In this document: positions 1 through 7,555 of the stretch, piece by piece
How the letters are laid out: each line of letters begins with the position of its first letter
Position numbering within the stretch: position 1 is the first letter of the stretch
Source of the DNA: UBA7803 sp049454295
GTDB lineage: Bacteria; Pseudomonadota; Gammaproteobacteria; Pseudomonadales; Azotimanducaceae
Assembly: GCA_049454295.1 (NCBI GenBank)
Contig: JBMTYG010000114.1
Span: forward strand, 1-10,125
Direction of reading: 5' to 3'
DNA length: 10,125 bases
The notes under the pieces: generated by a model
The model's database searches: none
Told to the model about the DNA's origin: nothing
The model's input: the letters and a program-made list of their open reading frames with translations, nothing else
Made by a program: the position numbers and the translations under genes

Positions 1-497
1 CCGAGGTGGTGGCAGCGACCGGGCATACCGTACTGATATCCAATTATTTTGAGTACCACCGGCTCGCCGCCTATCTTGCCCGGTATACCGATCGCGAAGT
101 TGCCATTGTCATGGGCGTGCCCTCGCTGCCCGAGTTGTTTAACGATCACTACTACGTTGACCTGCTCGGCGGCACGCTGGAGGGGTTTGGGCGATTGTTC
201 AAAAACGCCGTACGGATAATGGTTTACCCCATGCGCGACGGACAGCAACTCGTCTCCGCACCAGATTTTCGCCCCCAAGGCGCGCTCGGTCTGCTGTATC
301 AGTTTCTGCTCGAGCGCGGTTCAGTTGTGCCCTTGCGGTACTACGACGAGAACGTTCTGCACATACGCTCTGATGAAGTCCTTGAACTCATCCGCGAGGG
401 GGACCCGGCATGGGAGGATATGGTGCCTGCTCCCGTCGCCGCCGCTATCAGACGACGGGGTTTGTTTGGGTTCAGGCCAGATCGCGGAATCTCATGA
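1..497 (+). CDS. Conserved protein of uncertain function, C-terminal part
   Basis: The reading frame is open from the left edge (first whole codon at 3) to TGA at 495-497, so at least 164 residues of a larger protein are present. The apparent GTG start at position 6 is only a window-edge effect. The segment is soluble, with no signal peptide or transmembrane stretch. It contains motifs that look strongly conserved, such as FEYHRLAAYLARYT, a glycine-rich LLGGTLEGFGRLFKN and VYPMRDG. I recall similar segments in roughly 450-500-residue bacterial and cyanobacterial proteins that are auto-annotated inconsistently (nicotinate-nucleotide adenylyltransferase-like or 'TonB-dependent receptor'). The latter cannot fit a soluble sequence without beta-barrel features. 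I assign no function. The hydrolase start follows after 38 bp, so co-transcription is plausible. Confidence 0.7.
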   Translation, partial: EVVAATGHTVLISNYFEYHRLAAYLARYTDREVAIVMGVPSLPELFNDHYYVDLLGGTLEGFGRLFKNAVRIMVYPMRDGQQLVSAPDFRPQGALGLLYQFLLERGSVVPLRYYDENVLHIRSDEVLELIREGDPAWEDMVPAPVAAAIRRRGLFGFRPDRGIS

Positions 498-535
498 CCG
501 GCTTCGGGATTTGATTTTTACCGTCAGGAAGGCTT

Positions 536-1252
536 ATGCCGTATTGCTCTGTTGGCGATGCAAATCTGTACTACGAGGTGCATGGAAGCGGCTATCCCGT
601 GTTGCTTATCGCGCCCGGGGGAATGAATTCAGCGATTCCGCTATGGTCGCGCGCGCCTTGGAATCCCGTTCCGCTGCTGAGTCGACACTACCAGGTGATC
701 CTCATGGACCAGCGCAATGCGGGCCGGTCTTTCGGCTCGATCCGCGTGGGTGACGGCTGGCATACCTACCTGGCCGATCAGCTTGCGTTGCTTGATCAAC
801 TGGGTATTGCCCGGTTCCACGTCGGCGGCATGTGCATTGGGGGTGCGTTTGCGTTGGCGCTTGCCGCGCTTGAGCCCTCGCGCGTGAGCGCAGGGCTGCT
901 GATGCAGCCGATTGGGCTCGATGACAATCGCCAGCCCTTTTTCGACATGTATGACGGGTGGGCGGATTCGCTGCGGCTAGAGCGCACAGATGTCGCGTCG
1001 GAAGCCTGGTCAGCGCTGCGAGAAGCGCTTTATGGCGGTGATTTTGTCTTCGCGATCGATCGAGCGAGCGTACGGCGCTGTGCCACACCGCTGCTCGTGC
1101 TGGCGGGGGACGACCTCTACCATCCGCACCCCATCTCCGTGGAAATCGCGGACCTGGCGCCTGCAGCCCGGCGGATCGATGCATGGAAGTCCCCTGAGGC
1201 GCACTCAGCGGCTCAGGCAGCGGTGCTTGATTTTTTCGCCGCGCACGGATGA
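536..1252 (+). CDS. Alpha/beta-fold hydrolase with cysteine nucleophile
   Basis: A 238-residue single-domain alpha/beta hydrolase, probably cytoplasmic since no signal peptide is visible. The early strand and oxyanion-hole loop LLIAPGGM lie at residues 23-30, and MDQRNAGRS at 57-65 is the typical loop after strand 4. The nucleophile elbow reads GGMCIGG (97-103), so Cys100 sits where most relatives have Ser. The acid is probably Asp192 or Asp193 in VLAGDDLYHP and the base His223 near the C-terminus, giving a Cys-Asp-His triad as in dienelactone hydrolases. AGGAAGG (526-532) precedes the ATG. The substrate is unknown. The neighbouring beta-hydroxyacid dehydrogenase suggests small carboxylic or ester metabolites, but this is inference. 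The fold assignment is firm; the catalytic role of Cys100 is inferred from motif position. Confidence 0.9.
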   Translation: MPYCSVGDANLYYEVHGSGYPVLLIAPGGMNSAIPLWSRAPWNPVPLLSRHYQVILMDQRNAGRSFGSIRVGDGWHTYLADQLALLDQLGIARFHVGGMCIGGAFALALAALEPSRVSAGLLMQPIGLDDNRQPFFDMYDGWADSLRLERTDVASEAWSALREALYGGDFVFAIDRASVRRCATPLLVLAGDDLYHPHPISVEIADLAPAARRIDAWKSPEAHSAAQAAVLDFFAAHG

Positions 1253-1322
1253 TTGGCGCTCCCGAACGGCTCACTGACGAATGTCGCTCTCACAAACACC
1301 GTGCTGACAAAAGGAAGTTGCT

Positions 1323-2198
1323 ATGACCCAAGCTTCGCTCACGGTCGCATTCGTTGGTCTTGGCGTCATGGGCTACCCGATGGCGGGGCATCTCGCGCGC
1401 GCTGGGCACCGGGTTCGGGTCTATAACCGCAACCAGGCTCGAGCGGAAGCGTGGTGCTCGGAGTATCCCGGAACCATTGCTGCGTCCCCGAAGGAAGCCG
1501 CGACGGGCGCTGATATCGCTCTGCTCTGCGTCGGTGCCGACAACGACGTGCGTGCTGTCGTTCACGGCCCGCAGGGTGTGCTCGAGGGGCTCGGGGAGGG
1601 GGCGCTACTCATTGACCACACCACTGCGTCGGCAGAACTTGCCCGAGAGATTGACGTGGCTGCGCGCGCGCGAGGCGTCGGCTTCCTTGATGCGCCGGTA
1701 TCCGGGGGACAAGCCGGCGCTCAGAACGGTGCCCTGACCATCATGGTCGGGGGTGATAGTGCCGTTTTTGAACGGGCTCGTTCGTTGCTTGAGGTCTATG
1801 CGCGAGCCGTCCTGCGAATGGGGGAGGCAGGGGCGGGGCAGCTCACCAAGATGGTGAATCAGATCTGTATCGCGGGAGTGTTGCAAGGATTAGCCGAGGG
1901 CATTCGGTTTGCCGAGCAGGCGGGTCTTGATCCGCTCGCGGTGGTCGATGTGATTTCCAAGGGAGCCGCGCAGTCCTGGCAGATGGATAATCGGGCGCCC
2001 ACCATGGCACGTCGCGCGTTCGACTTTGGTTTTGCGGTCGACTGGATGCGGAAGGATCTTGGGATAGCACTGGCAACGGCCCGTGGTATCGGGGCTCGGT
2101 TACCGCTCACGGCGCTGGTTGATCAGTTCTATGCAGACGTGCAGGCCCTCGGCGGAGGTCGTAACGACACGTCGAGCCTCATTCGACGTTTCGACTGA
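1323..2198 (+). CDS. NAD(P)-dependent beta-hydroxyacid dehydrogenase (3-hydroxyisobutyrate dehydrogenase family)
   Basis: A 291-residue protein, the usual length for this family, which oxidises or reduces short hydroxy/semialdehyde acids (3-hydroxyisobutyrate, tartronate semialdehyde, glyoxylate or succinate semialdehyde). The N-terminal Rossmann motif is VGLGVMGYPM (11-20; Gly12, Gly14, Gly17). Asn35-Arg36 after the second beta strand would favour NADPH over NADH, as in glyoxylate/succinate semialdehyde reductases; this is inference. The substrate-binding signature is DAPVSGG (123-129). The catalytic Lys176 and Asn179 lie in LTKMVNQ, and the C-terminal helical domain carries the conserved Lys244-Asp245. 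AGGAAG (1312-1317) lies 5 bases before the ATG. The gene sits 70 bp after the hydrolase and directly before the rhomboid gene. The exact substrate cannot be decided from sequence. Confidence 0.93.
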   Translation: MTQASLTVAFVGLGVMGYPMAGHLARAGHRVRVYNRNQARAEAWCSEYPGTIAASPKEAATGADIALLCVGADNDVRAVVHGPQGVLEGLGEGALLIDHTTASAELAREIDVAARARGVGFLDAPVSGGQAGAQNGALTIMVGGDSAVFERARSLLEVYARAVLRMGEAGAGQLTKMVNQICIAGVLQGLAEGIRFAEQAGLDPLAVVDVISKGAAQSWQMDNRAPTMARRAFDFGFAVDWMRKDLGIALATARGIGARLPLTALVDQFYADVQALGGGRNDTSSLIRRFD

Positions 2199-2200
2199 TT

Positions 2201-3100
2201 GTGTTTGTGGAGATCGGTGTCTCCCCAAGGATTGTGCTGGCTCGGGCGATCGCCCGACCCGCGCTCGCCGAGCCGGCGTTGGTGCTGGCTGCCGCTGATA
2301 TTCCGCATTCGCAGGAGTTCGACGGGCATCATTGGCTGTTGTTGGTTGCTGAAGATCATGCCAAGCGCGCTCAGCGGGAGATTGCCGACTGGCAGGCTGA
2401 GAATCAGCCGGGTCCGAAGCCGACGCCGCCCCAGGTCATCGATAAAGGGCTTTGGGGTGCGTTGGGTTATCTGCTTGTCATCTGGAGCTTGCCCTGGATT
2501 GAGAACGCCGGATTGACCGCTGATCGCTGGCGCGAGCTGGGAACTCTGGCGCCCGATGGGGTTCGCTCCGGCGAGCTTTGGCGCGCGGTAACCGCGCTCA
2601 CCTTGCACGGCGATCTTGGACATCTGATGGCGAATTCGGCTTTTGGCGTCCTGTTTGGGGTGCTGGCGTCACGTATGTTGGGCTCAGGGGTTGCCTGGCT
2701 GCTGATTCTCTTGGGCGGAATCAGTGGCAACCTATTGAATGCGTGGGTACAGGGTGACGCCTTTCGCTCGATCGGAGCCTCCACAGCCACCTTTGCTGCC
2801 CTTGCGCTCGCTGGCGCTGTGGCCTGGCGGCGCGGCTGGTTCCGTCATCGCGATATGCGCCGCAGCGCGGCGCCGGTCGTTGGCGGAATCGCGCTCCTCG
2901 TGTATACGGGGCTTGGCGCGGAAGGAGAGAACGTCGACGTGTTCGCTCATCTCTTTGGCTTTGCCGCAGGTTTTTTAATCGGTTGTATCGTCGCGCGTAT
3001 ACCGGTGGAGGCAGGCGGCGTCGGTCTGCAGCAGGGTGCTGGAATGATTGCGGTCGGCGTGGTGGGGCTGTCCTGGTGGGCGGCCTGGCTGGCAGTGTGA
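2201..3100 (+). CDS. Rhomboid family intramembrane serine protease
   Basis: A 299-residue inner-membrane protease. The first 70 residues form a soluble cytoplasmic domain (VLAAADIPHSQEF...HHWLLLVAEDHAKRA), a small regulatory-type domain common before bacterial rhomboid cores. Membrane segments begin near residue 83. The core shows HGDLGHLMANS (136-146), where His141 and Asn145 match the HxxxN oxyanion residues of GlpG, then catalytic Ser194 in GAST and catalytic His250 in the last core helix (FAHLFGFAAGF). A further hydrophobic segment ends the protein. The start is GTG at 2201, two bases after the dehydrogenase stop; an in-frame TAA at 2162-2164 limits any upstream extension, and GTG at 2207 is an alternative. 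I see no good Shine-Dalgarno site, so translation may be coupled to the upstream gene. Substrates are unknown. Confidence 0.92.
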   Translation: MFVEIGVSPRIVLARAIARPALAEPALVLAAADIPHSQEFDGHHWLLLVAEDHAKRAQREIADWQAENQPGPKPTPPQVIDKGLWGALGYLLVIWSLPWIENAGLTADRWRELGTLAPDGVRSGELWRAVTALTLHGDLGHLMANSAFGVLFGVLASRMLGSGVAWLLILLGGISGNLLNAWVQGDAFRSIGASTATFAALALAGAVAWRRGWFRHRDMRRSAAPVVGGIALLVYTGLGAEGENVDVFAHLFGFAAGFLIGCIVARIPVEAGGVGLQQGAGMIAVGVVGLSWWAAWLAV

Positions 3101-3200
3101 CGTGCGCAGAACGCCGGACCGCCGTCGAACGCCTGACCTGCGTTAACGCCCGACGCTCCTTGACGGACTGATCTCTGCAGAACCCCGGGCGAGCAAGCTG
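3101..3200. other. Convergent intergenic gap without clear terminator
   Basis: The rhomboid gene (+) and trxB (-) end towards each other here. I see only a weak hairpin, AACGC (3128-3132) pairing with GCGTT (3140-3144), and a 10-bp palindrome GCGTTAACGC (3140-3149). There is no T-tract on either strand, so no intrinsic terminator is called. Confidence 0.5.
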
Positions 3201-4148
3201 TCAGGCGCCAGGGAGACTGTCGAGATATTTCTCTGCATCGAGTGCCGCCATGCAGCCAAAGCCAGCGGACGTGATCGCCTGCCGGTACACGTGGTCAGCC
3301 ACGTCGCCGGCGGCAAACACGCCGGGCACGTTCGTCGCCGTCGCGTTGCCATCAAGCCCGCTTTGGGTCCGGATGTAGCCGCCTTGCATATCGACCTGTC
3401 CATCAAATACCTGGGTGTTAGGAGAATGGCCAATCGCGATGAAGACGCCGGTCACCGCGAGCTCGCGCACACCGTCACCCGTCGTCGCACGTAGCCTGGC
3501 GCCGGTGACGCCCGCATCGTCGCCGAGCACTTCGTCCAGCGTGTGATTCCAGACGGTCTCGATATTTGCTCTGCTAAACAGTCGATCCTGCAGGATTTTT
3601 TCCGAACGCAAAGTGTCTCGCCGGTGGACCAGATAGACCTTTCGGCAAATGTTGGAGAGGTACAGCGCCTCCTCCACGGCGGTATTTCCTCCGCCGATCA
3701 CAGCGACATCCTGATTGCGGTAGAAGAAGCCATCGCAGGTCGCACAAGCGCTGACGCCGCGTCCCTTGAAGGCTTCTTCGGAAGGCAGCCCGAGATAACG
3801 CGCTGAGGCCCCAGTCGCAATGATCAGCGCATCGCAGGTGTAGGTGGCACTGTCACCGGTCAGGCGGATCGGTCGGATACTGAGATCCGTGGCCGAAATG
3901 TAATCGTTGATGATGACGGCGTCGAAGCGCTCCACGTGTTCGGCCATCTGCTGCATCAGCTCCGGTCCCTGCAGGTGGGCGTGGCCGCCGGGCCAGTTTT
4001 CCACTTCCGTGGTGGTGGTGAGCTGACCGCCCACTTCAACGCCGGTGATGAGGGCCGGTTTCAGATTGGCCCGCGCGGCGTACAGTGCCGCCGTATAGCC
4101 GGCCGGGCCCGAACCGATGACGATCAGACGATGATGAACTTCTGGCAC
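3201..4148 (-). CDS. trxB: Thioredoxin-disulfide reductase
   Basis: A 315-residue low-molecular-weight thioredoxin reductase, full length for the family. It transfers electrons from NADPH through FAD and a redox disulfide to thioredoxin in the cytoplasm. Visible motifs are the FAD Rossmann site GSGPAG (12-17), the redox pair Cys135-Ala-Thr-Cys138 followed by DGFFYRN, the NADPH site GGGNTAVEEA (152-161), His-Arg-Arg (175-177) for the NADPH 2'-phosphate, and the C-terminal FAD motif GVFAAGDVAD (276-285). The start is GTG, chosen because GGAGG (4154-4158) lies exactly 5 bases upstream. It follows the molybdopterin oxidoreductase by 30 bp on the same strand, so the two are probably co-transcribed. 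The call is firm; the significance of the linkage is unknown. Confidence 0.97.
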   Translation of the reverse strand: MPEVHHRLIVIGSGPAGYTAALYAARANLKPALITGVEVGGQLTTTTEVENWPGGHAHLQGPELMQQMAEHVERFDAVIINDYISATDLSIRPIRLTGDSATYTCDALIIATGASARYLGLPSEEAFKGRGVSACATCDGFFYRNQDVAVIGGGNTAVEEALYLSNICRKVYLVHRRDTLRSEKILQDRLFSRANIETVWNHTLDEVLGDDAGVTGARLRATTGDGVRELAVTGVFIAIGHSPNTQVFDGQVDMQGGYIRTQSGLDGNATATNVPGVFAAGDVADHVYRQAITSAGFGCMAALDAEKYLDSLPGA

Positions 4149-4153
4149 TATGA

Positions 4154-4158
4154 CCTCC
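4154..4158 (-). promoter_or_regulatory. Shine-Dalgarno site of trxB
   Basis: GGAGG on the minus strand, 5 bases before the GTG codon at 4148-4146. This strong site fixes a non-ATG start for trxB and shows that it can be translated independently of the upstream oxidoreductase. Confidence 0.8.
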
Positions 4159-4178
4159 GCGTCGCGACGCGCGGCATT

Positions 4179-6329
4179 CTAGCCGCGCACCACCAAGGAT
4201 TCACGGTGCGCGCCGTCTGTCCTCGTCAGCGCCACGGTCACCGGCACCCCGGTCATATGCGCTTGATTTGAAAGCGGCTCGAAACTGCCCGGCCCCGAGG
4301 GCAATAGCACGTTGCAATTCACACCGGGGGTCGAGTTCGCAAAGCTCATGCCGCGTGATTGCGCGTGACCCCAACCGTGCGTCATGGCGACCACGCCGGG
4401 CATGACCTCATCGCTCAGCTTGACCGGCGCTTCGATACTGCCGAACCGGTTGCTGATGACGACCTCTGCACCCTCCGCGATCTGGCGCACGCGGGCATCC
4501 TCCGGGTGCATGAAGAGGTAGTTTCGATCGCGATCTTTGCGCTTCATCTTCGGCAGGTTTGAATACCAGCTGTTCATCATGTAGGCGTCGCGTTTGCTTA
4601 TCAGGCGCAGTTGGTCGGGAGGCGCGGATTCGAATTCCACACAGATTTCAGCCATGCGCTCGAGCGCATCGGCAAACACTGATGGGAAACAGTCGATCTG
4701 CTGATCGTCCGTTTGCAGGTGCTGTTCGTAAAACGACTCCGGGGTCGAACGCTCGAAGGTCAGGATGTCCCTTGCGCGCAGGTTAGCCATGCTTTCCCCG
4801 CGGGAACGAAGCATGGCGTCCACCCGCGCCCACATATCCGGTGCTTCGTCATGGTCAAAGGCTGATTCAAACCCCAACTGCCGGCATAGCTGTTCATAGA
4901 TCCACCAGTCAGGTTTGCGGTCGCCGGCGGGGGCTACAATCGCGGGCGTGAACTGCACGCTCGGCGAGAACTGCAGGCCGATGCCGGTGATGTTGATATC
5001 TTCGCGTTCGAATGCGCCTGCGGCCGGCAGGATGTAGTCGGCATACTCTGCGGTGGCGTTGCGGTAGATGTCGACGCAGACGAGTAGCTCAAGTCCCTCA
5101 AGCGCGGCCCGCATCTTTTCTTCGCCGGCAATGGAAAGTACTGGATTGCCGGAGTTCACGAACAGTGCCCGGATCGGGTCGTCTTGCAGCGTGATGTAGT
5201 CAGCCATCAGCGTGCCGGGCAGCGAGATACCGACGCCGCCGGGTTTTCGGATCTGTCCAAACGGGGTGTCCAGGAACTCCTCCGGCGCGCCCCTTCCTGA
5301 TGCGGTACTTCGCGCGTAGAAACCTTGGGAATAGAAGTTGCCGCCGGCTCGGCCCAGGTTACCGGTGAGGAACACCAGCATGTGCAGCAGCCAGTAGGCG
5401 AGGGTGCCTTGGCGCCCCATGTTGACACCGGTCGACATGTGCGCGCACGCGCTCGGCGCCGTGGCGAAACCGCGCGCGAGCTCGCGGATGCGTTCGGCAG
5501 GAATCGCGGTGACTTGGGCAACGCGCTCGACCGGGTAGTCGGACAGGAACCGTCGCAGCTCGGCGACGTGCCGACCGTGACGGCGCACTGCCTCGGCATC
5601 GAAGCCCGTGGTCTGATCGATTTCATGTAACAGGCCGGCCAGCAGGTAAACATCGGTGTCTGGCCTGATGGGGACCAATTCTCCGGCAATGTTGACCGAC
5701 TCAATTCTTCGCGGATTCACGTAGATCACGCGAGCACCGCGAGCGACGGCGGATTTGAGGTGCTCCATCGGGTTCGGCAGGGACATGAAGGACATGTGAC
5801 TGACGGCAGGATTCTCGCCGATGATCAGGATGTAATCGGACCGATCGATGTCCGGCAGCGGGTGTAGCGTCCGCGTGCCGAAGACGGCCTCGCTGCCCGC
5901 GAATTTGTTGGAGCAGTCTTGGGTGCCTGAACTGAAGAACTTGCGCGCGCCCAGCTGACGCATGAAGCTGCCAAAGGAGGGACCGTACAGTGCGTTGAAT
6001 GCTGTGGGGTTACCCGTATAGCTCGCGATGGCGCCAGCGCCATGTCGATCAAGCAGGGACCGCAGCCGGTTCGCGATGTCGCCCAGCGCTTCTTCCCATG
6101 AAACCGTGACGAATTCACCCGGGGCAATGCGTTTCAGGGGGTGCAGAAGTCGGTCCGGGTCGTTATGGATATCGAGACCGTAGATGCCCTTGTTGCAGAC
6201 GAAGCCGCGCGAGATGGGGTGGTCGCGATCAGGGGCAAGGGCGATGAGGCGGTCGTTCTTGACGGTTGCCACAAGGCCGCACGCAGGCTCGCATACGCGG
6301 CAAAAGGTACGCTGGGTCTTCTCGGTCAT
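4179..6329 (-). CDS. Molybdopterin-dependent oxidoreductase (DMSO reductase/formate dehydrogenase superfamily), catalytic subunit
   Basis: A 716-residue catalytic subunit carrying bis-MGD molybdenum or tungsten. The N-terminus has a Cys10-x2-Cys13-x3-Cys17-x27-Cys45 site for one [4Fe-4S] cluster. Typical superfamily segments follow: SWEEAL (77-82), GENPAVSH (171-178), VYVNPRR-like IYVNPRR (202-208), and the MGD-binding C-terminal domain from about residue 575 (GVNCNVLLPSG, SNQAHMTG). Cys139 in GTQDCSNKFAG aligns by position with the metal-ligating Cys/Sec region of nitrate reductases and formate dehydrogenases, so it is the likely metal ligand. There is no twin-arginine signal, so the enzyme is probably cytoplasmic. 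No electron-transfer partner subunit is adjacent. GGAG (minus strand, 6335-6338) lies 5 bases before the ATG. The substrate cannot be named from sequence. trxB follows after 30 bp. Confidence 0.92.
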   Translation of the reverse strand: MTEKTQRTFCRVCEPACGLVATVKNDRLIALAPDRDHPISRGFVCNKGIYGLDIHNDPDRLLHPLKRIAPGEFVTVSWEEALGDIANRLRSLLDRHGAGAIASYTGNPTAFNALYGPSFGSFMRQLGARKFFSSGTQDCSNKFAGSEAVFGTRTLHPLPDIDRSDYILIIGENPAVSHMSFMSLPNPMEHLKSAVARGARVIYVNPRRIESVNIAGELVPIRPDTDVYLLAGLLHEIDQTTGFDAEAVRRHGRHVAELRRFLSDYPVERVAQVTAIPAERIRELARGFATAPSACAHMSTGVNMGRQGTLAYWLLHMLVFLTGNLGRAGGNFYSQGFYARSTASGRGAPEEFLDTPFGQIRKPGGVGISLPGTLMADYITLQDDPIRALFVNSGNPVLSIAGEEKMRAALEGLELLVCVDIYRNATAEYADYILPAAGAFEREDINITGIGLQFSPSVQFTPAIVAPAGDRKPDWWIYEQLCRQLGFESAFDHDEAPDMWARVDAMLRSRGESMANLRARDILTFERSTPESFYEQHLQTDDQQIDCFPSVFADALERMAEICVEFESAPPDQLRLISKRDAYMMNSWYSNLPKMKRKDRDRNYLFMHPEDARVRQIAEGAEVVISNRFGSIEAPVKLSDEVMPGVVAMTHGWGHAQSRGMSFANSTPGVNCNVLLPSGPGSFEPLSNQAHMTGVPVTVALTRTDGAHRESLVVRG

Positions 6330-6457
6330 AGGGACTCCGGGGCGGGGGCTTTTCCCCGATCATAACCCCGAAGGCAGGTGGGCTCCACGTAACCCGTTGA
6401 ACTCGCGCGGGTCATTAGCAAGACGGATAGAGACCGAAGATCGACGAGCCCGGTCAT
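6326..6457 (-). CDS. Possible 43-codon ORF bridging the ccoI remnant and the oxidoreductase
   Basis: An uninterrupted 43-residue frame starts with an ATG overlapping the ccoI-remnant stop (ATGA at 6457-6454). It ends with a TGA overlapping the oxidoreductase start (ATGA at 6329-6326). The product begins MTGLVDLRSLSVLLM and has no membrane segment long enough for a typical CcoS, the small protein often encoded right after ccoI. No Shine-Dalgarno site is obvious before it. In GC-rich DNA a frame this short can occur by chance. It could be a decayed ccoS or simply the leader region of the oxidoreductase, which must otherwise hold that gene's promoter. I see no clear -35/-10 pair here. Confidence 0.2.
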   Translation of the reverse strand: MTGLVDLRSLSVLLMTRASSTGYVEPTCLRGYDRGKAPAPESL

Positions 6458-7466
6458 GATCGTTCTGCTCTGGCACGGGGTTGATCAGACTTGAGCAGTC
6501 TGCTCGCGTTTAACAGCACGAGCGATGAACTGGCTGTCATTCCGAGTGCAGCGAGCCCGGGGCTCAGGAGTCCGAGCGCTGCGAGCGGAATGCAGGCGAT
6601 ATTGTAAAGCAGCGACCACGCGAGGTTCTGGCGCAGTACCCTCTGCGCGCGTTGCGCGGTCTCGAATAGAAGCGGCAGACAAGTTCTGCGGTACCCTCGA
6701 TCACGCTGCCATCGAGTGGCACCTGCGCGCCGGAGGGCACCCATAGCCGCGCTCCGACTGGAATTTCATCCAGAGGCGTGGGCACCCGTTCTGTACCAGT
6801 CTCAACCAGTGCTGTTTCGGGCAACGCGGCTAGCAGGGCGTTTGAGTGATCGAATCGAGCCTTGAGACTTGTGTCCAGATGGCGCGCCGCCAGCAACAAA
6901 AAGGTGAACATGGTGACTGAGTCGTAGTAGACATCGCCGGTCCCGCTCATCGTGTTCCAGACACTGAGAACAAAGCTCATGATGATTGCTAGCGAGACCG
7001 GCATATCCATTCCCGGCATTCGCGGTGGCCTTGCTATGGAGTGCCAGGCGGACAGATAGAACGGCTCTGCGGCATAGCTGACAACGGGAATTGTGAAGAC
7101 ACGAGAGGTATACGCCATCAGGCGTCGGTAGGGCTCCTCGATGCCGTGCAGCGCACCGCTATGCAACATGAGCATCGTGGTCATGGTCTGCATCATGGCA
7201 ATTCCGGCCACGCCAATGCGCTTCAGACTGTCGCGAGTAGAGCCGTTGCTGATGGCCCCCGTCTGCAACGAGGGATGAAAGCCGATGGATTCAAGCGGTG
7301 CAAGGAAGCATGTTGGATCGACGTTGGGCGCGTGTTCTATCAGCACCTGTCGGCGCGCGGGATTGACGAATGCCGCATCGACGCCGGGCACGTCGCGAAG
7401 CGCGGCTTCGATTCTTGCCGCGCAGTTGGCACAGTGCATGTCGTGGACATCAATGGCGGCTAGCAT
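6454..7466 (-). pseudogene. ccoI: Copper-type P-type ATPase of the CcoI/FixI family, internally deleted and frameshifted
   Basis: CcoI-type ATPases move copper across the inner membrane for cbb3 oxidase assembly. The 5' part (7466 to about 6684) has an N-terminal heavy-metal domain with MHCANC, hydrophobic segments, the characteristic MPGMDMPVSLAI and YYDSVTMFTFLLL stretches, and the start of the actuator domain (VPSGAQVPLDGSVIEGTAE). The sequence then jumps, in a different frame, to the C-terminal end: LLFETAQRAQRVLRQNLAW and the last two membrane helices, ending LGMTASSSLVLLNASRL with stop at 6454-6456. The break lies at about 6676-6686. Missing are the TGE loop, the CPC membrane motif, the DKTGT phosphorylation site and the nucleotide domain; by family length that is roughly 400 residues. 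No active pump can be made. ATG at 7466 is the likely start (TTG at 7469 precedes it; TAG at 7481-7479 closes the frame). Confidence 0.88.
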
Positions 7467-7555
7467 CAAGCAGGTCCGCTAATCCCCTCGCGGCCAGAGG
7501 GTATGCCTAGCACAACCCAGAGCACGTTCGGCTTCCTGGATCGGAGCGTATGGGC
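7467..7555 (-). other. Non-coding gap between CcoN-like ORF and ccoI remnant
   Basis: An 89-base stretch with no recognisable gene. If the cbb3 operon was once complete, ccoO, ccoQ, ccoP, ccoG and ccoH would be expected between ccoN and ccoI, but I recognise no trace of them here. Confidence 0.4.

Noticed and set aside
1..497. TonB-dependent receptor annotation for the left-edge gene
   Set aside because: The segment is soluble-looking with no outer-membrane beta-strand pattern or terminal aromatic residue; I only recall the label as an automatic annotation.
702..1274. 190-residue minus-strand ORF opposite the hydrolase
   Set aside because: Arg/Pro/Ala-rich composition typical of antisense reading of GC-rich coding DNA. 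The hydrolase frame on the + strand has clear motifs.
3140..3149. 10-bp palindrome as an operator or terminator
   Set aside because: It is short, has no T-tract, lies between convergent gene ends, and has no recognised regulator partner.
6481..6496. FNR/ANR-like box (GTTGATCAGACTTGAG)
   Set aside because: It matches only loosely, lacks the second TCAA half, and lies inside the coding sequence of the ccoI C-terminal end.
6564..6683. C-terminal tail of the 5' ccoI frame as a real protein end
   Set aside because: After EGTAE the frame reads Arg/Ser-rich sequence that is the out-of-frame translation of the CcoI C-terminal helices. It is an artefact of the junction.
7467..7469. TTG start one codon before the ccoI ATG
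   Set aside because: ATG at 7466 follows immediately and is the more usual start; no ribosome site favours the TTG.
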